Source of the DNA: Arthrobacter sp. MYb227
GTDB taxonomy: Bacteria > Actinomycetota > Actinomycetes > Actinomycetales > Micrococcaceae
NCBI RefSeq assembly: GCF_002975435.1
Contig: NZ_PCPT01000012.1
Coordinates: 1 to 64,000 of the forward strand
DNA: 64,000 nucleotides
Direction: 5' to 3'
Of the stretch, positions 8,194 through 17,463 are shown one piece after another; within the stretch, counting starts at the first letter, position 1; each line of letters starts with the position of its first letter. Position numbers and translations under genes: made by a program. The notes under the pieces were generated by a model that saw nothing but the letters and a program-made list of their open reading frames with translations, was not told the DNA's origin and searched no databases.

Positions 8194-9927
8194 TTATGCA
8201 CGCAACCATGCAGCGGCATTGGCTTCGAGCAACCCTTGAGCTGCGTAGTCCTCTCCGGTGGGGGAAGAGAACAACAAGAGTTCGCCGGCGGGCAATGCCA
8301 CAGGGCTATTCCCAAGGTTAAGCACATTGATGGTGTTCCCGTTACGGATCGCTAACACCTCGGGTAGCTTAGGATTCGCATAGAACGCCAGGGAACCTAG
8401 CCCTAATCCAAGCTCGCTGCGTAGTCTTAGCGCATTGTGATACAAGTGCAACGTCGAATGAGGATCTTGCTCCTGTAGATCACGCGAAAATTCTTCCCAC
8501 CCGGCCGGCTGTGGAAGCCATGATTGGCCACTGGGGGAGAACCCTGCGGCAGGGGCATCATGAGCCCAAGGGATTGGCACTCGGCAGCCATCACGACCAA
8601 TGCGCGCACCATCGGTGCGCAGGAATGTTGGGTCTTGACGATACCGATCTTCGAGCGTTGTGTGATCCCCGAGCCCTAACTCTTCACCCTGATAGAGGTA
8701 TGCCCCACCGGGTAGACCCAGCATGAATAGCGTTGACGCTCGAGCTCGTGCCAGCCCCAGCCCCATATCCGGTTGTGGATCCCGGGGGCCAATCCCATCC
8801 CCAAGATCCAACGCCACACCATCTAAACCAAAACGGCTTGCATGCCGGGAAACGTCATGGTTGGAAAGCACCCAGGTGGTGGGAGCCTCAACCGAATCAA
8901 AGGCCGCCAGGGAATCGGAAATAACGCTTGCCAAGGCATCGCGGTCCCACAGTGTGCGCAGGAAATCAAAGTTGAACGACTGATGCATCTGCCCTGGGGC
9001 AACCCAATCGGCAAGCCGCGAGAGTGGGCGCACGTTCGCCTCGGCACACAAGACAGGTTCATCGGGGTATTCATCACAGATCTCACGCCATCTAGCAAAA
9101 ACGTGATGTAATTCCGGCTGACCGAACATTGGTGCATCGGCAAAGGGGAATCCTGGCCGCGGTGTACCATCTGGTGCTCCACCCCAATCGGGCAAGCCCA
9201 ACTTCTTGAACATTGCGTGGGCGACATCGATCCTAAAACCACCGGCTCCGGCATCCAGCCAGAATCGCAGCGTATCTTCAAATTCTTTCTGCACCGCAGG
9301 GTTTCGCCAGTTGAAGTCCGGTTGTGTCGCGTCAAAGAGATGGAAATAATACTGCCCGGGAGCACCATCAGGGTTCGAGACACGTGTCCAGCCCGAGCTG
9401 CCAAAGAGCGATTGCCAATTATTCGGTGGGGTGTTCCCGTCTTCACCGAGCCCATCGGCAAAATGGAACATTTCACGGTCGGGAGATCCGGGGGCCGCAA
9501 CCAGCGCTGCCTTGAACAAATGATGTTCGCTAGAACAATGATTGGGAACAATGTCGATAATGACCCGCAAGCCCAGTGATTTTGCGGTGCTCAGCAGTGT
9601 TTTGGCATCATCCATGGTGCCAAAAAGTGGATCAACTCCCCGATAATCGGAGACGTCATAGCCGGCGTCGTGCTGTGGGGAGGGAAAAAATGGGGAAAGC
9701 CAGATGGCGTCAACGCCCAAGGCCGCGATCTTGGGAAGTTCTGCAGTAATACCAGCGAGGTCGCCCATACCAGAACCCGTGGAATCCTTGAACGACCGAG
9801 GATAAATTTGATAGATCACCGCACGGCGCCACCACTGCTGACCGGTGGAAGAAATATGGGTTACGGGTTGAAGCTCATAAGGCGCATCGTTAGTGGACGA
9901 CGTTGAGCTTTGCGCGGGTTCATCCAT
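8194..9927 (-). CDS. GH13 alpha-glucosidase (oligo-1,6-glucosidase type)
   Basis: The 577-aa cytoplasmic enzyme should hydrolyse terminal alpha-glucosidic bonds of short malto- or isomalto-oligosaccharides. Clan GH-H motifs occur in order: AVIYQIYPRSF near residue 37, DIVPNH near 125, GFRIDVAH with nucleophile Asp234, CAEANV with acid/base Glu296, and LSNHDVSRH with Asp358. It lacks a signal peptide. The ATG at 9927 has GAGG 6 nt upstream; an ATG four codons earlier lacks a good site. Trehalose synthase or sucrose phosphorylase is less likely from overall length and motifs. It lies near trehalose and sugar-transport genes but is not co-transcribed with them. Confidence 0.88.
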   Translation of the reverse strand: MDEPAQSSTSSTNDAPYELQPVTHISSTGQQWWRRAVIYQIYPRSFKDSTGSGMGDLAGITAELPKIAALGVDAIWLSPFFPSPQHDAGYDVSDYRGVDPLFGTMDDAKTLLSTAKSLGLRVIIDIVPNHCSSEHHLFKAALVAAPGSPDREMFHFADGLGEDGNTPPNNWQSLFGSSGWTRVSNPDGAPGQYYFHLFDATQPDFNWRNPAVQKEFEDTLRFWLDAGAGGFRIDVAHAMFKKLGLPDWGGAPDGTPRPGFPFADAPMFGQPELHHVFARWREICDEYPDEPVLCAEANVRPLSRLADWVAPGQMHQSFNFDFLRTLWDRDALASVISDSLAAFDSVEAPTTWVLSNHDVSRHASRFGLDGVALDLGDGIGPRDPQPDMGLGLARARASTLFMLGLPGGAYLYQGEELGLGDHTTLEDRYRQDPTFLRTDGARIGRDGCRVPIPWAHDAPAAGFSPSGQSWLPQPAGWEEFSRDLQEQDPHSTLHLYHNALRLRSELGLGLGSLAFYANPKLPEVLAIRNGNTINVLNLGNSPVALPAGELLLFSSPTGEDYAAQGLLEANAAAWLRA

Positions 9928-9969
9928 TGAAGGCCTCATGTTTTCAAGCCTAGCGGCCAGAGGCCGTAC

Positions 9970-10233
9970 TCAGCTATGGGTCGAGCGTATGCGCACCAAG
10001 GAACGCTCGGTCATTGACGAACCCGCAGCAAAGACCAATACGGCTACGAGCAAGGGGATAGCACTTGCGGGTTTCTCGAGAGCGGGAAGTAATGAATTCA
10101 CCCAGAAGAAGGAACCAACTGAGACCAGTAGCCAGCCAAGGCCTACCCAAATTCTGGTGCGCAGCGAAACCCCTGCCCAGAAAGGAATCGGCTCCGATGA
10201 GTCCTCGCCTGCAAGTCCCAACCACCTCAACAT
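9970..10233 (-). CDS. Small two-helix membrane protein, unknown
   Basis: The 87-aa protein has two hydrophobic segments, about residues 28-48 (IWVGLGWLLVSVGSFFWV) and 57-73 (IPLLVAVLVFAAGSS), joined by a short loop. I recognise no family. The ATG at 10233 follows AGGGAG by 7 nt; a longer form from 10263 has no ribosome site. It sits upstream of the glucosidase gene on the same strand with about 40 nt between, so the two may share a transcript. Confidence 0.6.
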   Translation of the reverse strand: MLRWLGLAGEDSSEPIPFWAGVSLRTRIWVGLGWLLVSVGSFFWVNSLLPALEKPASAIPLLVAVLVFAAGSSMTERSLVRIRSTHS

Positions 10234-10354
10234 GTAGTACTCCCTGCCCTGTCGTGTTGGCACCTCTATGGTGTGCCGCTAGTCCAACACTAGGGGAATC
10301 GGATGCTGATCAGTGGGAATTGCAGTACGAAACCTAAAAGTGTAGCCAAAGGTA

Positions 10355-10392
10355 TTGGTGCCCCGGCAGATACTTGCCCAGCGGAGCACCAA
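10355..10392 (-). terminator. Hairpin after the DUF4032 gene
   Basis: TTGGTGC and GCACCAA form a stem that extends through CCG/CGG pairs. It lies 18 nt past the stop of the gene at 10410-11732, but the downstream T-run is weak. Confidence 0.5.
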
Positions 10393-10409
10393 TAAAACCT
10401 CGAGTGTTC

Positions 10410-11732
10410 CTAACCCTCGGAATCTTCGTCCAACATCAAGCGGGCCTCGTCTCTGCGGTGCCGCAGCACTGCCTCAACATAGGAGGCAACTGCTTCCTCC
10501 ATCGGGACGTTGGAACCACGCGCCTCGGAAATATACCAGCGGTGTTCGAGTACCTCGTGAACTATCTGCGCCGGTTCCAGTTTCCCGTGGAATTCAGGGG
10601 GAATCGCTCCGGTGATCCGGTCAAAGACATTTGTCACCCAGTGCGCCGCGGCTAGTTCTTCATCTTGTTCCGGGTATTTCTTGGCCCGATAGGCATCCAT
10701 ATCATTGAGCAGGCGGCGTGCCTGACCTTCCTCAACATCTAGTCCGGTCAAACGCAGCAAACGGCGGGTGTGGTGTCCGGCGTCAACAACCTTGGGCTGA
10801 ATGACCAACTGTCCACCATCGGGGGAGGTGTTGAGGCTAATCTCTTCAACATCAAAGCCCAACTCATTGAGGCGGCGGATCCGTTCATCAACCCGCCAGC
10901 GCTCGGAGAGATCAAAGGATTCCTTGTCATTGAGCTCCGCCCACAACCCACGGTAGGCATGCAGGATTTGTTCGCTGGTGGCCACCGGATCGACGGTGTC
11001 CTCGATCAATCCAGCCTCCATCAAATCCATAAGTTCCCCGGCAATATTGACCCGAGCGATCTCTAGATCATATTCGCGCTGCCCGGAAGACAGCTCCGGG
11101 TATAGTTCACCGGTTTCGGCATCTACTAGGTAGGCAGCGAAGGAACCCGCGTCGCGCCTGAACAGTGTGTTGGAAAGCGATACGTCGCCCCAGTAGAAAC
11201 CGATCAGGTGCAAACGCACCAGCAGCAGCGCCTGAGCATCGATGAGGCGGGTGAGGGTATCGCGGCGTAGCTTCTGGGAGAACAAGGCACGGTAGGGCAG
11301 TGAATATTTCAGGTGTCGGGTCACCAATACCGGGTCCAGTTCATTGCCCTGTGGGTCAGTGCGCCCGGTAATCACCGCAACGGGTTCCACACAGGGGGCA
11401 GCAAGCCGGCGTAGCTTACGCAGCATGTGGTATTCGTGCCTTGCCACGTGCTCGCCGGTTTCCTTAATGGCGATGACTGCCCCGCCCATCATGGCGAAGC
11501 GCACCACGTGCCGCGAGATACCGCGCGGTAGTGGGGCCAGGGTGTCAGCGGGCCAATCCTCGAGGGAAATATGCCACGGCAAATCGAGTAATGCAGGATC
11601 CGCCGTGGCAGAAGTGATAGACAGTGACCCTGCAATGGCCTGGGGAGGTGGGTTCTGTGCATCGCGGGGCAATTTCCCTGCCTGCACATAGTTTGTTGGT
11701 TCATCATGCCAGTGGGCGGTGTGGCGGATCAT
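10410..11732 (-). CDS. DUF4032 kinase-like protein
   Basis: The 440-aa protein matches actinobacterial DUF4032 proteins, related to lipopolysaccharide-kinase and protein-kinase-like folds. Kinase-like marks are FAMMGGAVIAIKETGEHVARHEY (Lys in a VAIK-like setting, about residue 90), LIGFYWGDVSLSNTLFRRD (HRD/N-loop analogue, about 180) and YLVDAETGELY (DFG-like Asp, about 205). The C-terminal DUF4032 part holds the DMDAYRAKKYPEQDEELAAAHWV region. Substrate is unknown. No signal peptide or membrane segment is visible. It is a single-gene unit between terminators. Confidence 0.8.
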   Translation of the reverse strand: MIRHTAHWHDEPTNYVQAGKLPRDAQNPPPQAIAGSLSITSATADPALLDLPWHISLEDWPADTLAPLPRGISRHVVRFAMMGGAVIAIKETGEHVARHEYHMLRKLRRLAAPCVEPVAVITGRTDPQGNELDPVLVTRHLKYSLPYRALFSQKLRRDTLTRLIDAQALLLVRLHLIGFYWGDVSLSNTLFRRDAGSFAAYLVDAETGELYPELSSGQREYDLEIARVNIAGELMDLMEAGLIEDTVDPVATSEQILHAYRGLWAELNDKESFDLSERWRVDERIRRLNELGFDVEEISLNTSPDGGQLVIQPKVVDAGHHTRRLLRLTGLDVEEGQARRLLNDMDAYRAKKYPEQDEELAAAHWVTNVFDRITGAIPPEFHGKLEPAQIVHEVLEHRWYISEARGSNVPMEEAVASYVEAVLRHRRDEARLMLDEDSEG

Positions 11733-11836
11733 TGGTGGTTCAAACCGTCCCTTGAGTCAAAAGCAATGGGGGGAGCCTGGAAAGTTCCGAGGCTCGGGGG
11801 GAAGAAAACTAAGAATTTTTGATATGCCAAAAGCGA

Positions 11837-11860
11837 CCGCATTCAAATTCATGAATGCGG
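11837..11860 (-). terminator. Terminator of the otsA-otsB-ugpC unit
   Basis: The perfect 9-bp stem CCGCATTCA / TGAATGCGG has a 6-nt loop. On the minus strand it is followed by TCGCTTTTGG. It lies about 50 nt past the ugpC-like stop codon. Confidence 0.75.
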
Positions 11861-11907
11861 CCGCCATTGGCACTACATCACGGAAAGAATCCGTTCAAAG
11901 CTCTAGC

Positions 11908-13032
11908 TTAGGCCTCGGAACCAACGGCTGCGTGTGCACCAGCTGCCTTGACATCGGCAAGGCGCTCGCCGGATGCGGTATCGAAGAGGTGAACGTGGCC
12001 GGCCTTGGGGAGCACATAAACGGTGTCGCCCTTGAAGGGAGGCTTGCGCCCATCGACGCGAACTACCATCTGGTATTCGGTGCCGCCAACAATGGTATGA
12101 CCGTAGACGTAAGCATCGGCGCCGAGTTCCTCAACGACGTCGACGTTTACTGCCAAACCTGCGCCGTCGCCGACCAGATCCAGGTCTTCGGGGCGTACAC
12201 CCAAGGTTACCGAGTTGCCGGTGGCTGCCTCGAGGGTTGCCGAGGCCACCGGGTAGATGGTGCCGCCGAAGGTGACGCCGCCATCGGCTGCGGGCAGTTC
12301 CAGCAGGTTCATGGCGGGGGAGCCGATGAAGCCGGCGACGAACACATTCTGTGGTGTGTCATAGAGTTCGCGCGGGGTGCCGACCTGCTGCAGCAATCCG
12401 TCCTTGAGGACCGCCACGCGGTCACCCATGGTCAGTGCCTCGACCTGGTCGTGGGTCACGTACACGGTGGTGACACCGAGTCGGCGGGTCAGCGAGGCAA
12501 TCTGCGTACGGGTCTGCACGCGTAGCTTGGCATCAAGGTTTGACAGCGGCTCATCCATGAGGAAGACCTGTGGGCTACGCACGATGGCGCGGCCCATGGC
12601 AACGCGCTGGCGCTGGCCGCCGGAAAGTGCCTTGGGCTTGCGATCAAGGTAGTCCTCAAGGTCAAGCAGCTTTGCTGCTTCCTGCACGCGGCGTGCGCGT
12701 TCTTCCTTGTCGATGCCGGCGATTTTCAGGGCAAAGCCCATATTGTCTCCCACTGTCATGTGTGGGTACAGCGCATAGTTCTGGAAAACCATGGCAATAT
12801 CGCGGTCCTTGGGCGGAACGTTTGTGACGTCGCGGTCGCCAATGAGAATACGACCTGAGTTCACGTCTTCCAGGCCGGCGAGCATGCGCAGCGTGGTTGA
12901 CTTACCGCAACCGGAGGGTCCCACGAGGACCAAGAATTCGCCGTCGGCGATCTCCAAGGAAATCTTGTCAACGCTGGGCTTGGTGGCTCCCGGGTAGATT
13001 CGGGTGGCCTGGTCAAAAGTTACTGTAGCCAT
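11908..13032 (-). CDS. Sugar ABC importer ATPase (UgpC/MsmK/MalK family)
   Basis: The 374-aa cytoplasmic ATPase powers CUT1-type carbohydrate importers. It has Walker A GPSGCGKST (residues 38-46), the Q-loop near 84, signature LSGGQRQR (136-143), Walker B VFLMDEP (156-162), and a C-terminal TOBE/regulatory region (GVRPEDLDL, about 265 onward). There are no permease genes next to it; it follows otsB. Such orphan ATPases commonly serve several importers, and the CUT1 system at 18652-21956 has no ATPase of its own. Start is ATG with AAGGAT 11 nt upstream. Confidence 0.9.
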   Translation of the reverse strand: MATVTFDQATRIYPGATKPSVDKISLEIADGEFLVLVGPSGCGKSTTLRMLAGLEDVNSGRILIGDRDVTNVPPKDRDIAMVFQNYALYPHMTVGDNMGFALKIAGIDKEERARRVQEAAKLLDLEDYLDRKPKALSGGQRQRVAMGRAIVRSPQVFLMDEPLSNLDAKLRVQTRTQIASLTRRLGVTTVYVTHDQVEALTMGDRVAVLKDGLLQQVGTPRELYDTPQNVFVAGFIGSPAMNLLELPAADGGVTFGGTIYPVASATLEAATGNSVTLGVRPEDLDLVGDGAGLAVNVDVVEELGADAYVYGHTIVGGTEYQMVVRVDGRKPPFKGDTVYVLPKAGHVHLFDTASGERLADVKAAGAHAAVGSEA

Positions 13033-13088
13033 GAGGCATCAATCCTTCCACGGGCAGGTACGTGCCCGACGATCCGTTGTGAATGGAA

Positions 13089-13871
13089 TCACAAGCTTCT
13101 CATATCCAGCACCGCTTCCAAAAGGGCAGAGAGTTCCCCGGGCTCATTAAGACGGAATTGTGCTCTTGTATGACCCGAACCAATCTTTATTCCAATATCG
13201 CCTGGCCGTAATACCGCAAAGGCATCTTCGTCCGTGACATCATCCCCGGCAAAAATCACGGTTGAGGCGTCCACTACCTCACGCAACCAGTCGAGGCCTT
13301 CGCCCTTGGTGCCCGAAAGCACCGTAGCTTCAAGCACAGCCTTGCCATCTAGGGCCCAGATCCCGGAGGCCTCATCGAGTTTGTCATGAGCCAAGCGCAG
13401 GGCCGCCGAGCCCACCTCGGCTGATGCCTGACGGACGTGTAGAACAACCGATGCCGGCTTATATTCAATGTTGCATCCCGGGTGCCCCTCAACAATGCGT
13501 TCAAGTACCGCCGTGGCGTGGGCGAGAGCGGCACTTTGCTCAACATTGAGATCAATATGTTCGGCATCGATGCCAAAGCTTTCCGGGGCCCAACGTTCGG
13601 TGCCATGACTTCCAACTAACAAGGTGCGTTCCGGAGGGCTGGCCACAGCACGCAGGGAAGCTAAATCTCGGCCCGAAATCAGGGCGGTGACAGTGGTTTC
13701 TAGTCCGGCGAGCTCGCTGAGAAGTTCCGCAGAAGCACGTAGCGGTCGTGCATCTTCTGGCTTATCAACGAGTGGGGCAAGGGTGCCGTCAAAGTCCAGG
13801 GCGACTAGAAGAATCTGCGTATCAACCAATGCCTCGATGGCATTGGCAAGGTCTACTGACAGGGGGCCCAT
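13089..13871 (-). CDS. otsB: Trehalose-6-phosphate phosphatase
   Basis: The 260-aa HAD-superfamily phosphatase removes phosphate from trehalose-6-phosphate, the second step of the OtsAB trehalose pathway. Motif I is DFDGTLAP with nucleophile Asp26 and Asp28, motif II is TALISGRD near residue 63, and motif IV is FAGDDVTDEDAF near 212. It starts 45 nt downstream of otsA on the same strand, and ugpC follows after 56 nt, so the three probably form one operon. Trehalose serves as osmoprotectant and carbon store in these bacteria. Confidence 0.92.
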   Translation of the reverse strand: MGPLSVDLANAIEALVDTQILLVALDFDGTLAPLVDKPEDARPLRASAELLSELAGLETTVTALISGRDLASLRAVASPPERTLLVGSHGTERWAPESFGIDAEHIDLNVEQSAALAHATAVLERIVEGHPGCNIEYKPASVVLHVRQASAEVGSAALRLAHDKLDEASGIWALDGKAVLEATVLSGTKGEGLDWLREVVDASTVIFAGDDVTDEDAFAVLRPGDIGIKIGSGHTRAQFRLNEPGELSALLEAVLDMRSL

Positions 13872-13916
13872 GGCCGTTACCTGCTTCCTGTGGGGTACCG
13901 AAAAGAAAAGAAGCGC

Positions 13917-15392
13917 TTAGACGCTGACATCTACAGGCAGCGGCTGAGCCAATGCGGTGAGGAATGTGCTTGACCAGCGCGCAACATCGTGTTCGATGAG
14001 GTGTCTGCGCATCCTGCGCATGCGTCGGGTCGATTCTTGGTTATCCATGTTTACGGCACGCAGAATCCCGGCCTTCATCCCATCAATGTCATGCGGGTTG
14101 ACCAGCACCGCTTGGGTGAGTTGATCCGCGGCCCCGGTAAATTCGGAAAGCACAAGCATTCCATGATCGTGAGTGTGCGCGGCAACAAATTCCTTGGCTA
14201 CAAGGTTCATCCCATCTCGGAGTGAGGTGACAAGCATGATGTCCGCAGCTAGGTAGAGCGCGATCATTTCACGCAGCGGGTAGGAGTGGTGCAGGTAGCG
14301 CACCGCGGTATGTCCCATGGTGTCGTGCTCGCCATTGATCGAGCCAACCATCAGCTCAACCTGATCCTTGAGCTGGGCGTAGCGATCAACATTTTCACGG
14401 CTTGGGCTTGCCACCTGAACCAGACAGGCCTGGCCCACGCGAATATCGCCCTCGGCAAGCAGCTCACCGTAGGCCTTGAGCCGGTGCCGGATGCCCTTGG
14501 TGTAATCGAGTCGGTCAACACCCAAAAGAACAGTTTCTGGGTTGCCTAGCTCGGCGCGAATCTGATGCGCTCGGGCAATAATTTGTGGGTCTTTTGAAAG
14601 ATCCATGACCTGGGCGGTGTCAATGGAAATGGGGTGGGCCTCGGCGCGGCAAATATTGTTTGTTGCGCTGCCACCCTGAATTCCCGAGGCAGGTAAGGCC
14701 ATGGTGCCCTTGACCGAACGGTTGGTGTAACGGCGCATGCTGCGCAGGAAGTTACTTGCATCAGCGGTGCGCTGGAAACCCACAAGGTCCGCGCCGGCAA
14801 GGCCTTCAAGGATCTGTCGGCGCCAGGGTAGCTGGGAAAAGATTCCGGGGGAGGGGAACGGGATGTGGTTGAAGAAACCAATACGTAGATCGGGGCGTGC
14901 TTCACGTAAAAGCTGCGGAACCAGCTGGAGTTGGTAGTCCTGTACCCATACCGTGGCACCGAGGTTCGCTACCTTTGCTGTGGCCTCGGCAAATCGTTTG
15001 TTAACTTTTTTGTAATTCTCCCACCACGTACGGTGAAATTCTGGGGGAACAATTACGTCATGGTAGAGCGGCCATAACGTGGAGTTTGAGAAACCCTCGT
15101 AGTACTGCTCGAGGTCATCGTCATCTAACGGGACGGGAATGAGGTGAATGCCCTCATCTTCGAAAGGCGCGAGGGATTCGTTGGTGGCTCCATGCCAGCC
15201 AACCCAGGCTCCGCCTGTTTGCTGCATCATCGGGGCAATGGCAGTGACGAGTCCCCCGGGGGAGCGTCGCCACATGGGAGCGCCCTCGTCTCCCTCGATC
15301 CGATCGACGGGTAAACGGTTTGCAACAACAATAAAGTCATACCCCGGTGTGTTGGGGGCTTGTGAGAGTCCGTGATCTTGATCTTCTAGCAT
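13917..15392 (-). CDS. otsA: Alpha,alpha-trehalose-phosphate synthase (GT20)
   Basis: The 491-aa retaining glycosyltransferase of family GT20 joins a nucleotide-activated glucose (UDP-, ADP- or GDP-glucose) to glucose-6-phosphate. Family marks are RSPGGLVTAI near residue 43, VWVQDYQLQLVPQLLR near 148, GFFNHIPFPSPGIF near 172, GVDRLDYTKGIRHRL near 288, and SLRDGMNLVAKEFVA near 398. The ATG has a strong GGAGGAT site. It is the promoter-proximal gene of the trehalose unit and is transcribed divergently from the thioredoxin-like gene. Confidence 0.94.
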   Translation of the reverse strand: MLEDQDHGLSQAPNTPGYDFIVVANRLPVDRIEGDEGAPMWRRSPGGLVTAIAPMMQQTGGAWVGWHGATNESLAPFEDEGIHLIPVPLDDDDLEQYYEGFSNSTLWPLYHDVIVPPEFHRTWWENYKKVNKRFAEATAKVANLGATVWVQDYQLQLVPQLLREARPDLRIGFFNHIPFPSPGIFSQLPWRRQILEGLAGADLVGFQRTADASNFLRSMRRYTNRSVKGTMALPASGIQGGSATNNICRAEAHPISIDTAQVMDLSKDPQIIARAHQIRAELGNPETVLLGVDRLDYTKGIRHRLKAYGELLAEGDIRVGQACLVQVASPSRENVDRYAQLKDQVELMVGSINGEHDTMGHTAVRYLHHSYPLREMIALYLAADIMLVTSLRDGMNLVAKEFVAAHTHDHGMLVLSEFTGAADQLTQAVLVNPHDIDGMKAGILRAVNMDNQESTRRMRRMRRHLIEHDVARWSSTFLTALAQPLPVDVSV

Positions 15393-15543
15393 GGTGATCC
15401 TCCGGTTCGCGAACGTCTATTTTGTCTTGAGCCTAGGACAGTCGGCAGAGGTATGCGACACTATGACGCTAAAAAGAGCGGCTTCTGTGCCCTAAACTGG
15501 TCACGTTGGGGGAGTACAAACCTACGTAAGGGACGATTGACCT

Positions 15544-16410
15544 ATGGCATCGAATAGCCAGCGGCCGAACAAGGCCGAGCGCACATCAAGCGCACGCGAG
15601 AAGGCACAGCAGATGCGCATCGCTCAAGAAGCGGCCGATAAGCGCAAATCACTGTTCATTAAGCTCGGTGTGCTAGTTGCAGTGCTGGCCGTGATTGCCT
15701 TGGTTGCTGCAATTATTTTGCAGAACAACTCGGGCAAGGTGGCCGATGCGGGCAACGCACCAAAGGGCGGTAACGCTGCCGGTGGCATCGTACTGACCTC
15801 AGATAAGGCTGTCGCAGACACCTCGAACATTACGGTGGACGCTACTAAGGCCGGCACGCAGCCAGCCCAGGGAGCCGCCCCGGCACCGCGCGATACCAAG
15901 GCAAGCGCCAAGGGCGAGCCGGTTAACCTGCTGATCTATGTTGACGTGAACTGTGTTCACTGTGCTTCGTTTGAGACGGAGTACGCAGATCAGATCGCCA
16001 CCTGGCTTGCAGCCGGTGATGTGACGGTTGAATACCGTAACGTTGCCTTCCTTGACTCAGGTTCGCCAACTAACTTCTCCTCACGGGGTGCAAACGCACT
16101 GGCCTGTGTTGCAGATTCGGCGCCGGCTTCCTACCTGGCATTCTCCAAGGCTCTATTCGCTCACTACCCAGAGGGCGAAATGAAGAATGATGCACTGATT
16201 CAGCTGGCCAAGGATAACGGTGCGGACATTGCCACCTGTGTTGAAAAGGGAACATTCCGTCCGTTCGTGAAGTTCACCGACGCTGCGGCTCGTGCCGATG
16301 CCATTGGTGGAACCCCAAGCATCTTTGTTCAGGGCAAGGCCTGGGATCAGAACGCTAACCCGGATCTGACCGCCTTGGTAAATGACGAGATTGCTGCAAA
16401 CAACAAGTAA
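15544..16410 (+). CDS. Membrane-anchored DsbA/thioredoxin-like protein
   Basis: The 288-aa protein has a basic cytoplasmic N-terminus (residues 1-36), one transmembrane helix (about 37-60), a low-complexity linker to about 125, and an extracytoplasmic thioredoxin-fold domain. The active site CVHC is at 137-140 and the cis-proline loop GGTPSIF lies near 259. It belongs to the DsbA/DSBA-like thioredoxins common in actinobacteria, which oxidise or isomerise disulfides in exported proteins. Two further cysteines (about 186 and 238) may pair. It is monocistronic; the preceding divergent neighbour is otsA. Confidence 0.85.
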   Translation: MASNSQRPNKAERTSSAREKAQQMRIAQEAADKRKSLFIKLGVLVAVLAVIALVAAIILQNNSGKVADAGNAPKGGNAAGGIVLTSDKAVADTSNITVDATKAGTQPAQGAAPAPRDTKASAKGEPVNLLIYVDVNCVHCASFETEYADQIATWLAAGDVTVEYRNVAFLDSGSPTNFSSRGANALACVADSAPASYLAFSKALFAHYPEGEMKNDALIQLAKDNGADIATCVEKGTFRPFVKFTDAAARADAIGGTPSIFVQGKAWDQNANPDLTALVNDEIAANNK

Positions 16411-16578
16411 TCCTTGAGTTTTATGCACCTAAGAGTCGGGTTCTGGAACGCCTAGGCGATCCAAAACCCGACCCTTAGGTACTTAATTCCTGGTGAAAAG
16501 TTTGCTCGGTTTTTTACTCAGGGCATTTCTCGGCTACGCTTGATTCTGCACTTGCGTTCAAAGACGTAAAAGTTGCAC

Positions 16579-16652
16579 GCCTCCTTAGCTCAGTTGGCCA
16601 GAGCATCGCTCTTGTAAAGCGAGGGTCGCCGGTTCGAATCCGGCAGGGGGCT
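16579..16652 (+). tRNA. tRNA-Thr (anticodon TGT)
   Basis: The acceptor GCCTCCT pairs with AGGGGGC (one T-G pair). The anticodon arm is CGCTCTTGTAAAGCG with anticodon TGT. The T arm is GCCGGTTCGAATCCGGC. CCA is not encoded. Confidence 0.94.
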
Positions 16653-16659
16653 CAGAATG

Positions 16660-16702
16660 AAAGCCGCTACATCCCTTATAAACAAAGGGAAGTAGCGGCT
16701 TT
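16660..16702 (+). terminator. Terminator after tRNA-Thr
   Basis: AAAGCCGCTAC pairs with GTAGCGGCTTT, and an inner TCCCTT/AAGGGA pair extends the hairpin. A short T-run follows, 8 nt after the tRNA end. Confidence 0.82.
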
Positions 16703-17463
16703 TCTGGTTCCTTCGCTGACCCGATGATTCCTTTTGGATCTGACAGAATTATCCAGACAGGTCTGACCCGGGCGTGTTATTTACCATAAACACCGGTTCC
16801 GTTGTTAGTCGCCGACCGTTCAAGGACTACGGTCATTCGGAATCTATCGCAGGTAGCGGAATACTGTTGGGTCTCGTGAATGAGCCGTCTGTTTGAAACA
16901 GAGCTGCGTTCTATAGCGGGAGTATCGAAGCATAATGTATGAAGGCGGGTCCGGCAGCACATGTTGTGTAGGATGCTCGAACGTTTTTGCCTCCAGCGTT
17001 TAGAGTGAAAGGTTTGGAATTTGCCTCATTGGGCAGCTTCGTGCCGATGGTTTTCAGGTTTTAGCGGGATTCTGTGGGCAGTGCTCTCTGTTCACTCACG
17101 GGGGGTGGCAGCTGTGACGACTCGCCTTCCGTGTGTCTATCCCCATCGAGAAACTACTTTGCCTGCGGTAACGGTAACTTTGGCAACTCGCCGGGACAGC
17201 CCTTTGCGCTCCAGAAATTCCTTAGTTTGTCCTGCTATGCACTCAAATGTTGTTTCAGGCAAAACCAACAGTGCTGCCATTGCTGGCCGAGCACATCAGT
17301 TCGTAGCGTATTTTGGGCGTTGAGAATGGGTGGAGGTTTCCATCCCGCACAAAGTTGTTCGCTGTGCCCACAGAAGTATTAGTGTCAGAAGGTTAGGTAG
17401 GGAATATTGCCGTGTTGGTAGCGAATTTCCCCCCACTTTGGGATTCTTCGGTGCTATTAAGCA
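16703..17463. other. 760-nt region without a recognisable gene
   Basis: Between the tRNA-Thr terminator and the LacI gene stop I find only short ORFs with no ribosome site, no family resemblance and unconvincing amino-acid composition. Base composition looks more AT-rich than the flanks, and TTT/GTT words are frequent. It may be a degraded insertion or gene remnant; no inverted-repeat ends or transposase motifs are visible. Confidence 0.5.
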
